The position numbers and the translations under genes were made by a program. The notes below the pieces were generated by a model. That model ran no database searches. It was given only the letters and a program-made list of their open reading frames with translations, and was not told where the DNA came from. A stretch of 64,000 bases of DNA from Kitasatospora sp. NBC_01266. Its GTDB lineage: Bacteria > Actinomycetota > Actinomycetes > Streptomycetales > Streptomycetaceae. The stretch covers positions 1,674,001 to 1,738,000 of the forward strand of contig NZ_CP108458.1 of NCBI RefSeq assembly GCF_036242395.1, in the 5' to 3' direction. This document shows positions 1-8,083 of this stretch, one piece after another (positions within the stretch are counted from its first letter, which is position 1; each line of letters starts with the position of its first letter).

Positions 1-30
1 GCGCCGCGGCCGGTGGCGCCGCGGCCGGTG
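1..30 (+). repeat. 15-bp perfect tandem duplication in NRPS linker
   Basis: Bases 1-15 and 16-30 are identical and encode APRPV twice, immediately before the condensation domain. The repeat may continue to the left of the window. It looks like a flexible Ala/Pro linker, which suggests another domain upstream. Confidence 0.7.
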
Positions 31-3009
31 GACCTGCCGGTCACCCGCAAGGAAGAGGCGATGTGGCTGCTGGAGCGGCTGGTGCCCGGCAGCAACGTCA
101 ACAACGTGCCCGGCGCCACCGTGCGGGTCGAGGGACGGCTGGACCAGCAGTTGGTGCTGGCCTCGGTGAACGCGCTGCTGCACCGCCACCCGGTGCTGCG
201 CACCGTCTACACGGCCGAGGGGACCACGCTGCGCAAGGCGGTCCTGGCACCCGAGCAGGCCACCCTGCCGCTGCTGGCCCGCACCGTGACGGAAAGTGAA
301 CTCGCCGAGGCACTGCGCGAGTTCGTGGTCCGCACCTTCCCGCTGGACGGCAGCCCGCTGGTCCGCCTGGCGCTGTTCTCGACCGAGCGGGCCGACGTGC
401 TCTGCCTGGCCGTGCACCACCTGGTCTTCGACAACACCTCCAGCACCGTCTTCCTGGAGGAGCTGGCCCACGTCTACGACCTGGCCGCCGCCGGGCAGGA
501 CCTGACGGCGATCCCGGTCGAGGAGGTGCCGACCTTCGAGGAGCGGCAGCCCGACGGGAAGAGCCTGGCGTTCTGGCGGACCCAGCTGGAGGGCTTCGAC
601 CCCGACAGCGGCGAGCTGTGGCTGGGCAGCCGCCCCGGCGGCTCCGGCACGCTGGCCGGCGACCACGTCACCCACCCGCTCTCCGCCGAGGCCTCGGCCG
701 TGCTGCGCGGCGCCCAGCGCGCGCTGCGGGCCCCGGACGCGGTGGTCCTGCTGGCCGCCTACTTCCTGCTGCTCGCCCGGCACGGCGCGGGCCCCGACTT
801 CGCGGTCGGCCTGCCGGTCAACATCCGTGACCAGAAGGTCCAGCGGACGATCGGCTACCACGTGAACATCCTGCCGCTGCGCACCACCGTCGACCTGAAG
901 CTCAGTTTCAAGGACTTCGTCCGCCAGGTCCGCGACGCCTTCCTGGAGGCGGTCGCGCACGCCGACGCCCCGGTGGACGTGCTGCTCGCCGACGCCCCGC
1001 GGATCGAGGCCACCTGGCGCTCCGCGCTGTTCCGGCACGTCTTCAACTTCCTTCCCGGGCGCGGCACTCGGGAGTACCGGATCGGCGGGATGCCGGGCCG
1101 CCTGGAGATCGTGGAGACCGGGAGCAGCAAGTTCGACCTGGAGTTCCTGATCGTCCCGATCGGCGAGGGCTACGAGATCAAGGCGATCTACTCGACCGAC
1201 GTGCACAGCGCCGAGGAGGTGGAGCTGCTGCTGCGCCGCTACGACGAGCTGCTCACCGGGCTCGGCGGCGCGCCCGAGCTGCCGCTGGCGGCCGTGCCGG
1301 CCTGGTCGGCGGCGGACCGCGCGGTGCTGGGCCGCGAGGTGCTCGACCGCGACGCGCAGGACCGTGAGGCGCTGCGCCGCGAGGTGCTGGACCGCGAGAC
1401 GCTCGGCGCCGCGGCCGTCACCGCCTTCGACGGCCCCGGCCTGATCCCGGCGCTGGCCGCCCGGGTGGCCGCCGAGCCGACCGCCGTCGCCGTCCAGGAG
1501 CCGTCCCGCTCCACCAGCTACCGGCAGCTGTGGCAAGCCGCGCTGGCCACCCGCGAGCTGCTGGTGGCGCACGGCGTGGGCAGCGCGGACCTGGTGGGCA
1601 TCGTCGCGCCGCCCGGCGCCGAGCTGGTCGCCGCCGCGCTGGGCGTCTGGCTGGCCGGCGCCGCGTATGTCGCCCCGGGCCCGCAGGAGGTGGCGGCGGA
1701 CGTGAAGGTGCTGCTGGCCGCCCCCGGCGCCGCGCGGCTCGCGGCGCCGACCTGCCTGCCGCTGGTGGAGCTGACCGACGCCGACTTCCCCGAGCCGCTG
1801 GCGACCACGCCCGACCCGGACTCGGCCGCCACCACTGACCTGACACACCGTCAACTCTCGGTACTCCTGTCCCACTTCAGCACCGAACTGGCCGGCCCGG
1901 TGGACGCCGTGTGGCGCTCGCCACTGGCGGCCGAGGGTGCACTGCTCGAGGTCTGGCTGCCGCTCGCCACCGGCGGGCGGATCGTGCCGGCCGGCGCCGA
2001 GCCGGAGCTGGCGGCCACCCTGGACGCCCACCCGGGCGCGCTGCTGCAGGCGCCCGCCACCGACTGGTGGCGACTGCTCGCCACCGTCGAGGGACGGCTG
2101 CTGGACCGTCCGGTGCTGGTCGGCGGGGCGGGTCTGAACCACGCGCTGGCGACCCGGCTGCGCTCGGCCGGCGCCCGCCCGCACGCGGTGCGCGGCTGGT
2201 GGGGCGCGGCACCGGTGAAGGCGGACGCGGAGGCCGTGCTCCGCCCGCTGACCGGAGTGCGGGCCAAGATCACCGCCCCGGACGGCAGCGCGCTGCCGAT
2301 CGGCGTGCGCGGCGAACTCCTGGTCGGCGCCGGGTCGGAACCCCTCTCCCCCACCGGCCTGCTGGGCCGCTGGACGCGCGGCGGCGAGCTGGCGGTGCTC
2401 GGTGACCTGGGGCGCCGGCTGCGGCGCAGGGGCGGCGCGGTTCAGCCCGAGCAGGTCGAACGGCTGCTGGCCGAGCACCCGTCGGTGGCAGCCGCCGCCG
2501 TGCTGGAGCTGCCCGGCCCGGCCACCGCACCGCCCGGCTCCGCGACGGCCGAGCCCGTGCTGGCGGCCCTGGTCCAGCGGATCCCCGGTCTGCGCCAGGA
2601 CGACCCGCAGCTGATCGCCGAACTCCAGGACCTGACCACCGCCCGGCTGCCGCACGCCGCCGTCCCCGACCGGATCGCGGTCCTGCCCGCGCTGCCGACC
2701 AGGGCGGACGGCTCGCTCGACCACGCCGCGCTGCCCGCCGCGGCCACCGAGGCGCTCTCGCTGGCGGGTGAGCGGAGCAGCGAGCACCTGCCGCTGCTGG
2801 TCGGCCTCTGGCAGGAGCTGATCGGCCGTCCGGACCTCGACGCGGACGCCAACTTCTTCGCCAGCGGCGGCCATTCGCTGCTCGCCGCGCAGCTGGTGCA
2901 GAAGGTGGAGGAGCGCAGCGGGATCCGACTGAAGCTGGCCGACGCCTTCGAGCACCCCACCCCCGCGGCGCTGGCGACCCGGATGGCCGCCGTGGCACGG
3001 ACGGCCTGA
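1..3009 (+). CDS. NRPS, C - degenerate A - PCP (5' end outside window)
   Basis: Non-ribosomal peptide synthetase piece. Residues about 8-430 form a condensation domain (start of C1 at LPVTRKEEAMW; active-site motif HHLVFDN near residue 136, with Asn for the usual final Gly). Residues about 475-860 have the outline of an adenylation domain but its ATP-binding core is gone. Where the P-loop (SGSTGxPKG) should stand there is only a short DLTHRQL stretch, the YGPTE block reads RGWWGAA, and the YRTGD and GKVDR motifs are eroded. The C-terminal carrier domain is intact (FFASGGHSLLAAQL). A GTG at 13 could start translation, but the frame is open to base 1 and begins with an Ala/Pro-rich repeat typical of an inter-domain linker, so the gene probably extends leftwards. 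It therefore likely condenses an amino acid activated elsewhere. The A-PCP gene follows after 56 bp, probably in the same operon. Confidence 0.9.
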   Translation, partial: APRPVAPRPVDLPVTRKEEAMWLLERLVPGSNVNNVPGATVRVEGRLDQQLVLASVNALLHRHPVLRTVYTAEGTTLRKAVLAPEQATLPLLARTVTESELAEALREFVVRTFPLDGSPLVRLALFSTERADVLCLAVHHLVFDNTSSTVFLEELAHVYDLAAAGQDLTAIPVEEVPTFEERQPDGKSLAFWRTQLEGFDPDSGELWLGSRPGGSGTLAGDHVTHPLSAEASAVLRGAQRALRAPDAVVLLAAYFLLLARHGAGPDFAVGLPVNIRDQKVQRTIGYHVNILPLRTTVDLKLSFKDFVRQVRDAFLEAVAHADAPVDVLLADAPRIEATWRSALFRHVFNFLPGRGTREYRIGGMPGRLEIVETGSSKFDLEFLIVPIGEGYEIKAIYSTDVHSAEEVELLLRRYDELLTGLGGAPELPLAAVPAWSAADRAVLGREVLDRDAQDREALRREVLDRETLGAAAVTAFDGPGLIPALAARVAAEPTAVAVQEPSRSTSYRQLWQAALATRELLVAHGVGSADLVGIVAPPGAELVAAALGVWLAGAAYVAPGPQEVAADVKVLLAAPGAARLAAPTCLPLVELTDADFPEPLATTPDPDSAATTDLTHRQLSVLLSHFSTELAGPVDAVWRSPLAAEGALLEVWLPLATGGRIVPAGAEPELAATLDAHPGALLQAPATDWWRLLATVEGRLLDRPVLVGGAGLNHALATRLRSAGARPHAVRGWWGAAPVKADAEAVLRPLTGVRAKITAPDGSALPIGVRGELLVGAGSEPLSPTGLLGRWTRGGELAVLGDLGRRLRRRGGAVQPEQVERLLAEHPSVAAAAVLELPGPATAPPGSATAEPVLAALVQRIPGLRQDDPQLIAELQDLTTARLPHAAVPDRIAVLPALPTRADGSLDHAALPAAATEALSLAGERSSEHLPLLVGLWQELIGRPDLDADANFFASGGHSLLAAQLVQKVEERSGIRLKLADAFEHPTPAALATRMAAVARTA

Positions 3010-3065
3010 CCGGCTCCGCTCGCCTCGATCTCCTCTTCCACTCCGCCTTCCAGGAGGACCCAGCT

Positions 3066-4889
3066 GTGGCAGGACCCGCGCCCCACCCCTCGCCGGACTG
3101 GAATCCGGCTCCCCACCCGCCGACCCGCGGGCAGACCGTGCACGAGCTGTTCGACTGGTGCGTCGAGCGCTGGCCGGAGGCCGTCGCGGTGCGCCACGGC
3201 GCCCGCGAGGTCTGCTACGCCGAGCTGGCCGAGGCCTCGTACGACTACGCCGCCGAGCTGGAGCGGCTGGGCGTCGGCCCCGGCAGCCTGGTCCCAGTGC
3301 TGATGCCCCGCTCCCCCGAGTTCCTGGCCGTCCTGCTCGCCGTGCTGCGGCGCGGCGCCGCCTACGCCGCGCTCGACCCGCGCTGGCCCCGCCCCCGGCT
3401 GGACGGCCTGCTGGAGCGGCTGGCCGGCCCGGTGCTGGTCACCACCGAGCCGGGCCCGTGGGCCAAGCCGACCTGGACCCCGCCCGCCGTGGACGCGGTC
3501 GAGGGCGGCCGGCGCCCCGGCGAGGTCACGGTGACCGGCGACGACCCGAGCGCCGTCTTCTTCACCTCCGGCAGCACCGGCACCCCCAAGGGCGTGCTCA
3601 CCGCGCACCGCGGCAACGTGCGTCTCTTCGACCGCTGGGCGTTCGCCCCGGTCGGCGAGCGGGCCGTGATGCCGCAGTCGCTGGCCGCCACCTGGGACGC
3701 CTTCGGCCTGGACTCCTGGGCCGTGCTGCTCGGCGGCGGCACCATCGTGATCCAGCAGGACTCACTCGAACTGGCCCGCCGCCTGCGCGAGTTGATCGCC
3801 GATGAGTCCGTCGACACGGTCTTCCTACCGACCGCCGTCTTCCACCTGGTGGTCGACAGCGACCTGGACGCCTTCACCGGCCTGAAGGTGCTGGGCACCG
3901 GCGGCGAGCGGCTCTCCGCCACCCACGCCCGCCGGTTCCTCGAGCGCCACCCCGGCATCCCGCTGCACAACATGTACGGCCCGGTGGAGTGCACCATCGC
4001 CGCCACCGGCCACCTGGTCACCCTCGCCGACTGCGACGAGGCCACCGGCATCCCGATCGGCCGCCCCTACGACAACACCGCCGTGCACATCCTGGACCCC
4101 GAGGGCCGGCTCTGCGCCGTCGGCGAGAGTGGCGAGATCCACCTGTCCGGCGCCGGCCTGGCGCTCGGCTACCTGGACGACCCCGAGCTGACCGCACAGC
4201 GCTTCAGCACCCTGCCGCTGGGCCCGGACGGCGCGCCCGTCCTGGCCTACCGCACCGGCGACCTGGGCCGCTGGTCCGAGCAGGGCGTGATCCACTTCGA
4301 GGGCCGCGCCGACCGCCAGGTCAAGCTGCGCGGCTTCCGGATCGAGCTGGACGACGTCGAGCAGGCCGCCCGCACCACCACCGGTGTCGGCAGCTGCGCG
4401 GTCGTCCCGCTGACCGGCCCCGACGGCGCCTGCGAGGACCTCAGCCTCTTCTACGTCCCGGCGGGCGAGGGCGGTCTGACGGAGAATCAGCTTCGCACGG
4501 CGCTGACCGCCAAGCTCCCCGGCTACCTGGTCCCCGGCCAGATCCACCGCCTCGAGCAGCTCCCCGTCCTGGAGGACCGCAAGGTCGACCGCCACACCCT
4601 CACCGCCCTCGCCGTCCGCCTGCGCACCCAGGGCGCCGACGGCGACGCCCCGCGCGGCGCCACCGAACAGCTGCTCGCCGACCTGTTCCGCGAGATCCTC
4701 GGCATCGCCGCCGTCCCCCGCGACATCTCCTTCTTCGCCCTCGGCGGCACCTCCCTGACCGCCGCCCAACTCGCGGGCCGCCTGGAGCAGCAGTTCGCGG
4801 TCCGGCTGCGCCTCGCCGAGATCTTCGACGCCCCCACCGTGCGCGACCTGGCGACCGTGCTGGACGCCCACCCGGCACCGGTCGACTGA
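3066..4889 (+). CDS. NRPS adenylation-thiolation didomain (A-PCP)
   Basis: Stand-alone amino-acid-activating enzyme of 607 residues: ATP-dependent adenylation and loading onto its own carrier domain. All core motifs are present: TSGSTGTPKG near residue 168, NMYGPVECT near 302, YRTGD near 396, DRQVKLRGFRIELDD near 416 and KVDR near 508. The PCP (FFALGGTSLTAAQL) lies at about 560. Aligning by eye to the GrsA phenylalanine-pocket positions gives a ten-residue code of about D-A-L-F-L-T-M-I-A-K. I do not recognise this code, so no substrate is assigned. The Asp that anchors the alpha-amino group and the invariant Lys are kept, so an alpha-amino acid is likely. GTG start with AGGAGG 8-13 nt upstream. 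There is no C domain, so the C-A*-PCP protein just upstream is the natural partner. Confidence 0.92.
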   Translation: MAGPAPHPSPDWNPAPHPPTRGQTVHELFDWCVERWPEAVAVRHGAREVCYAELAEASYDYAAELERLGVGPGSLVPVLMPRSPEFLAVLLAVLRRGAAYAALDPRWPRPRLDGLLERLAGPVLVTTEPGPWAKPTWTPPAVDAVEGGRRPGEVTVTGDDPSAVFFTSGSTGTPKGVLTAHRGNVRLFDRWAFAPVGERAVMPQSLAATWDAFGLDSWAVLLGGGTIVIQQDSLELARRLRELIADESVDTVFLPTAVFHLVVDSDLDAFTGLKVLGTGGERLSATHARRFLERHPGIPLHNMYGPVECTIAATGHLVTLADCDEATGIPIGRPYDNTAVHILDPEGRLCAVGESGEIHLSGAGLALGYLDDPELTAQRFSTLPLGPDGAPVLAYRTGDLGRWSEQGVIHFEGRADRQVKLRGFRIELDDVEQAARTTTGVGSCAVVPLTGPDGACEDLSLFYVPAGEGGLTENQLRTALTAKLPGYLVPGQIHRLEQLPVLEDRKVDRHTLTALAVRLRTQGADGDAPRGATEQLLADLFREILGIAAVPRDISFFALGGTSLTAAQLAGRLEQQFAVRLRLAEIFDAPTVRDLATVLDAHPAPVD

Positions 4890-4902
4890 GCCGTCCCGCG
4901 CC

Positions 4903-4946
4903 GGACGCGTCGAGGCCCCGCCGAGTGGCGGGGCCTCAACGCGTCC
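4903..4946 (+). terminator. Strong stem-loop terminator after the NRPS genes
   Basis: A 20-bp arm (4903-4922) pairs with 4927-4946 across a GAGT loop with a single G/A mismatch. It lies 13 bp after the A-PCP stop codon. There is no clear U tract, which is normal for streptomycetes. It closes the left NRPS transcription unit and could also stop transcription coming from the patatin gene on the other strand. Confidence 0.85.
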
Positions 4947-4988
4947 GCGGGTCCACCGCCGTTCACCTGCAAGCGACCTGATCGGTGG

Positions 4989-5831
4989 TCAGACCGCGTC
5001 GGCGGCCGCCCGCCAGGTGGCGCGGAGCCGCGCGCCGAGATCGCCGGCCTGGCGAAGACCCGCCTGGTAGGCCGGCTCCCAGGCCGCCGGGTCGCCCAGG
5101 TCCGAGCCGAAAGCGCGCGCCGAGGCCGGATCGGGACCGATGGTCAGCACGGTGCCCAGCGCCGCCGACTCCTGGTCCAGCGGCTCATGGGGACGCAGGT
5201 GCGCCATCGGCTCGACCACGACCAGCGTGCGGGCGCCGGCCGCGAGATCGGCGTTGGTGCCCGACCGCAGCGCACCGTCCATGTACCGCCGGCCGTTGAT
5301 CGCGACCGGCGGCGCGGCCCCGGGGAAGGCACTGCTCGCCGCGACCGCGGACACCAACGGCACGCCGCTGTCGCGGTCCCACACCGCCGGCTCACCCGTG
5401 GTCGCGTCCACTGCGGGGATCACCAGCCGCCGCTCCGGCCACGCCTCCGCGCCGATCAGGGCGGCGCGCCCCGCGATCAGCGCCTCCTCGGCCCGGGGGT
5501 CGGTGCCGTCGAGCGCGAGCCGGCCGACGCGGCGCCTGGCCTCCCCCGGTTCCAGACCGCGCTCGCCGAGCACCGCGAACACCGCGCCCATCCGCTCGGG
5601 ATCCGCCGTGAGCCGGTGAGCGGCCAGGCGAGCCGGACTCGCGAGGCGCCCCGGGTCCTGCCCGGTGGCGAGCAGCGCTCCGACGATCGCGCCGGCCGAC
5701 GTCCCGACGATCAGGTCGGCCTCGCCCAGATCCACGCCGTCGCGGCGCAACCCGTGGGCCAGCCCCGCCATCCAGGCCGTACCGGTATGCCCCCCGGGCC
5801 CCAGGACGAGCGCTCGGTCGAAGGTGTACAT
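4989..5831 (-). CDS. Patatin-like phospholipase family protein
   Basis: A 280-residue serine lipid acyl hydrolase of the patatin type. It shows the glycine-rich oxyanion loop (LGPGGHTG, residues about 9-16), the nucleophile elbow GTSAGA near residue 43 and the Asp of the Ser-Asp dyad in YMDGA near residue 188. No signal peptide or membrane segment is seen, so it should be cytoplasmic. The ATG at 5831 is preceded by GGGGGAG at good spacing, and longer in-frame extensions run into the divergent TetR gene. It is transcribed divergently from that regulator across 87 bp, so it is probably the TetR target. No link to the biosynthetic genes is apparent. Confidence 0.85.
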   Translation of the reverse strand: MYTFDRALVLGPGGHTGTAWMAGLAHGLRRDGVDLGEADLIVGTSAGAIVGALLATGQDPGRLASPARLAAHRLTADPERMGAVFAVLGERGLEPGEARRRVGRLALDGTDPRAEEALIAGRAALIGAEAWPERRLVIPAVDATTGEPAVWDRDSGVPLVSAVAASSAFPGAAPPVAINGRRYMDGALRSGTNADLAAGARTLVVVEPMAHLRPHEPLDQESAALGTVLTIGPDPASARAFGSDLGDPAAWEPAYQAGLRQAGDLGARLRATWRAAADAV

Positions 5832-5850
5832 GGCGATCTCCCCCTCGTTG

Positions 5851-5890
5851 TTGAAACAGTCGTACCATATACGTCGGAGCCCTGTTTCGG
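5851..5890. promoter_or_regulatory. Nested inverted repeats between patatin and TetR genes (candidate operator)
   Basis: GAAACAG (5853-5859) is repeated inverted as CTGTTTC (5882-5888). Inside these arms lies a smaller palindrome, CGTA-CCATA-TACG (5861-5873), in the only AT-rich patch of the 87-bp divergent spacer. This is the expected place for an autoregulatory TetR operator controlling both genes. The assignment is by position only. Confidence 0.5.
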
Positions 5891-5918
5891 CTCCGGAACT
5901 GCCGAGAGGAGAGCCGCC

Positions 5919-6482
5919 GTGGGGCGCCCCGCAGATCCCGACCGTCGCGACCGCACCCTGGCGCGGGCCACCGACTACGTGCTGGCGCACGGCCTGGCCG
6001 GACTGAGCCTGCGACCACTGGCCGCGGCCCTCGACACCAGCCCCCGGATGCTGCTCTACGACTTCGGCAGCAAGCAGGAGTTGGTCGCGGCGGTGCTCGC
6101 CGAGGCCCGCCGCCGGGGCGCGCTGCGGCTGGCCGGGCACCAGCCGCCGAGGACGGGCTCCGCGCAGGAGCGGCTGCGTGACATCTGGGCGTGGATCAGC
6201 GCGGACGAACGCGCGCCGTTCGTCCGGCTGTTCTTCGAGGTACACGCCGACGGCCTGGTCCACCCCGAGGCCTACCCCGACCAGGGCCAGGCGATCACGG
6301 ACTGGTTCGGCACGCTCGGTGCCACCTTCCGCGACGTCTCCACCGGTCCTGACGACGTCGTCACGCCCACGCTGGTCATGGCCGTGATCCGGGGCCTGCT
6401 GTTCGACCTCACCACCACCGGCGACCGCGAGCGCACCGATCACGCGCTGGACCGCTTCGCCGAGCTCCTGGGCCGCGCGTGA
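5919..6482 (+). CDS. TetR/AcrR family transcriptional regulator
   Basis: A 187-residue protein with an N-terminal TetR helix-turn-helix (LSLRPLAAALDTSPRMLLY, residues about 29-47, followed by the FGSKQEL continuation helix) and a variable ligand-binding C-terminal half. The GTG at 5919 is preceded by GAGAGGAGAG. A longer in-frame reading upstream has no ribosome-binding logic and overlaps the patatin gene. Its likely role is repression of itself and of the divergent patatin-like gene through the inverted repeats in the spacer. The ligand cannot be predicted. Confidence 0.87.
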   Translation: MGRPADPDRRDRTLARATDYVLAHGLAGLSLRPLAAALDTSPRMLLYDFGSKQELVAAVLAEARRRGALRLAGHQPPRTGSAQERLRDIWAWISADERAPFVRLFFEVHADGLVHPEAYPDQGQAITDWFGTLGATFRDVSTGPDDVVTPTLVMAVIRGLLFDLTTTGDRERTDHALDRFAELLGRA

Positions 6483-6561
6483 TGAAGGAGATACCCCCTT
6501 TCAGCACCAGGAGCTGGGCCCCTGTCGGCCCTGCTCGGCCCGGTCGCGAGCCACCGGCCGG

Positions 6562-7386
6562 CTACGGTTTGCGGGCCAGTGCGCAGGAGATCAGCTGCTC
6601 CCACACCGTCAACTCGGGCCCGCCCACGCCGTTGTCGGCGCCGCCGTCCCCCGGCGCGGGGTCCGGCCGCCACAGCGAGCAGTAGACCAGCCCCGGTTCG
6701 AGCAGCTCGAGGTCACCGAACAGGTCGATGATCTCCTCGTCGGTGCGCCAGCGGCCGCGGCCCAGACTGCCCTGCAGCTTCTGTTCCACCACCCGGGTCT
6801 CCCCGTTCTCGCCGGAGCGGAAGTGGGAGATGTAGAACCGACTGCCCGAGGGCACCCGGTCCGCCCACCAGCGCACCGGCTCGGCGGGCCGCTCGGCATC
6901 GTTGAGATGGTGCAGGACCCCGCTGAAGATGACGCCCACCGGCTCGTCGAAGTCGATCAACTCCCGTACGCCGGAGTCGTGGTAGATCACCTCCGGTTCG
7001 CGCAGGTCCGCCTGGACCACCGTGGTGCGGCCGTCGGCGGCCAGCAGGACACGGCTGCGGGCCACCACGCCCGGATCGTTGTCGACGTAGGCGACGCGCG
7101 CTTCGGCATTGTGCCGCCGGGCGACCTGATGCACGTTGTCGGCGGTCGGCAGCCCGCTGCCCAGGTCGACGAACTGGGAGATGCCGTCGCGGGCCATCGC
7201 ACCCACGGCGCGAATCAGGGCCTGGCGATTGGCCAGCGCGATCGCCGGCGAACCGGGCAGTTCCTTGATGAAGATGTCACCGATCTCGCGGTCCACGGCG
7301 TAGTTGTCCTTGCCGCCGAGCAGGTAGTCGTAGACCCGGGCGATGCTCGGCTTCGACTGGTCGTCCGCTGTGGCGCGATCCGTCAT
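6562..7386 (-). CDS. SAM-dependent methyltransferase, Methyltransf_19 (DUF574) type
   Basis: A 274-residue protein of the actinomycete family that carries the N-terminal SIARVYDYLLGGKDNYAVDRE signature. Motif I of the SAM fold is FVDLGSGLPT near residue 74, the acidic strand-2 end is YVDNDP, and a GVLHHL stretch follows later. Substrates of this family are mostly unknown; it is very abundant in Streptomyces and usually not tied to a pathway. The ATG at 7386 is preceded by AGGAAG at 9 nt; a TTG three codons upstream would leave no spacer. A TACGAT hexamer on the minus strand (7426-7431) could be its -10 element. It converges with the TetR gene, with 79 bp between stop codons. Confidence 0.85.
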   Translation of the reverse strand: MTDRATADDQSKPSIARVYDYLLGGKDNYAVDREIGDIFIKELPGSPAIALANRQALIRAVGAMARDGISQFVDLGSGLPTADNVHQVARRHNAEARVAYVDNDPGVVARSRVLLAADGRTTVVQADLREPEVIYHDSGVRELIDFDEPVGVIFSGVLHHLNDAERPAEPVRWWADRVPSGSRFYISHFRSGENGETRVVEQKLQGSLGRGRWRTDEEIIDLFGDLELLEPGLVYCSLWRPDPAPGDGGADNGVGGPELTVWEQLISCALARKP

Positions 7387-7550
7387 GGGAACCAACTTCC
7401 TGCCCCCCGGACTGTTGTGACTTCAATCGTAGGGGAACCATCCCGGCCGAGGGCTTCCACCAACGGGTGATGTCGCGTGGAATCGGCGCACTTGCGGAGT
7501 CGCGACAGGCTGCGAGCAGCGACGAACCGGGCAGGCCGGCTGGTCTGGGG

Positions 7551-8003
7551 CTAGCCGGCGGGCATTCCCGCCGAGGCGTCCTCCAGCGTCCCGCGCAGCA
7601 GGGCGAGGGTGGAAGCCAACCGCTCCAGGGAGCCGGTTGTCAGCGGCTCGGCGAGCCAGGAGCGCAGCCCGTCCTCGAACGTGGGCGTGGCAGCGGCCAG
7701 CAGTCGGCCGCCATCGGGGGTCAGTTCCAGCAGGGACGAGCGGCGGTTGCTGGGATTGGGTCGCCGGACCACCCAGCCGGCGGCCGCCAAGCGGTCAACC
7801 GCCTTGCTGGTCGCCCCGACGGTGATGGCGGCCTCCTCGGCCAGGTCGTTGACCCGGCAGTCGTCCCGACTGTCGATGATGCGCAGGAACTCGAACTGGC
7901 CCATCGTCAGACCGTGTTCGACGCGCAGGTGTTCGCCCAGCGCGTTGTAGAGCCTGGTCTCGTAGCGGACGAGGTCCGTGAACACCCGTGTGAGGCCGGT
8001 CAC
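7551..8003 (-). CDS. MarR family winged-helix regulator
   Basis: About 150 residues with the MarR winged helix: a GLTMGQFEFLRII helix, recognition region VNDLAEEAAITVGATSKAVDRL, and wing RRPNPSNRRSSLLELTPDG. The start is uncertain. The GTG at 8003 has GGAG six bases upstream and leaves an 80-bp divergent spacer holding the operator palindromes. A GTG at 8066 would add 21 residues but would place the palindromes inside the coding region and almost touch the neighbouring gene. Divergent from the esterase gene, which it probably represses together with itself. The ligand is unknown. Confidence 0.87.
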   Translation of the reverse strand: MTGLTRVFTDLVRYETRLYNALGEHLRVEHGLTMGQFEFLRIIDSRDDCRVNDLAEEAAITVGATSKAVDRLAAAGWVVRRPNPSNRRSSLLELTPDGGRLLAAATPTFEDGLRSWLAEPLTTGSLERLASTLALLRGTLEDASAGMPAG

Positions 8004-8022
8004 ACTCTGCTCCAGATTCGTG

Positions 8023-8053
8023 GGAATGACATTCCTAGGAATATAGTTCCTAG
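8023..8053. promoter_or_regulatory. Overlapping palindromes, candidate MarR operators
   Basis: Three perfect overlapping palindromes stand between the MarR and esterase genes: GGAAT-GAC-ATTCC (8023-8035), ATTCCTAGGAAT (8031-8042) and CTAGGAA-TATAG-TTCCTAG (8035-8053). The TATAGT at 8042-8047 could double as a -10 element for the esterase. This is a typical MarR-dimer target arrangement, and the double site suggests cooperative or autoregulatory binding. Confidence 0.65.
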
Positions 8054-8083
8054 TGAAGAACAGCACTTCACCTGGAGGATCAC

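Noticed and set aside
5187..5918. N-terminal extension of the TetR protein by more than 240 residues
   Set aside because: It overlaps the patatin gene antisense, has no ribosome-binding site and would be far longer than the family. GTG 5919 has a good Shine-Dalgarno.
8004..8066. 21-residue longer MarR protein starting at GTG 8066
   Set aside because: It would cover the operator palindromes and nearly touch the divergent esterase gene. Kept as an alternative start only.
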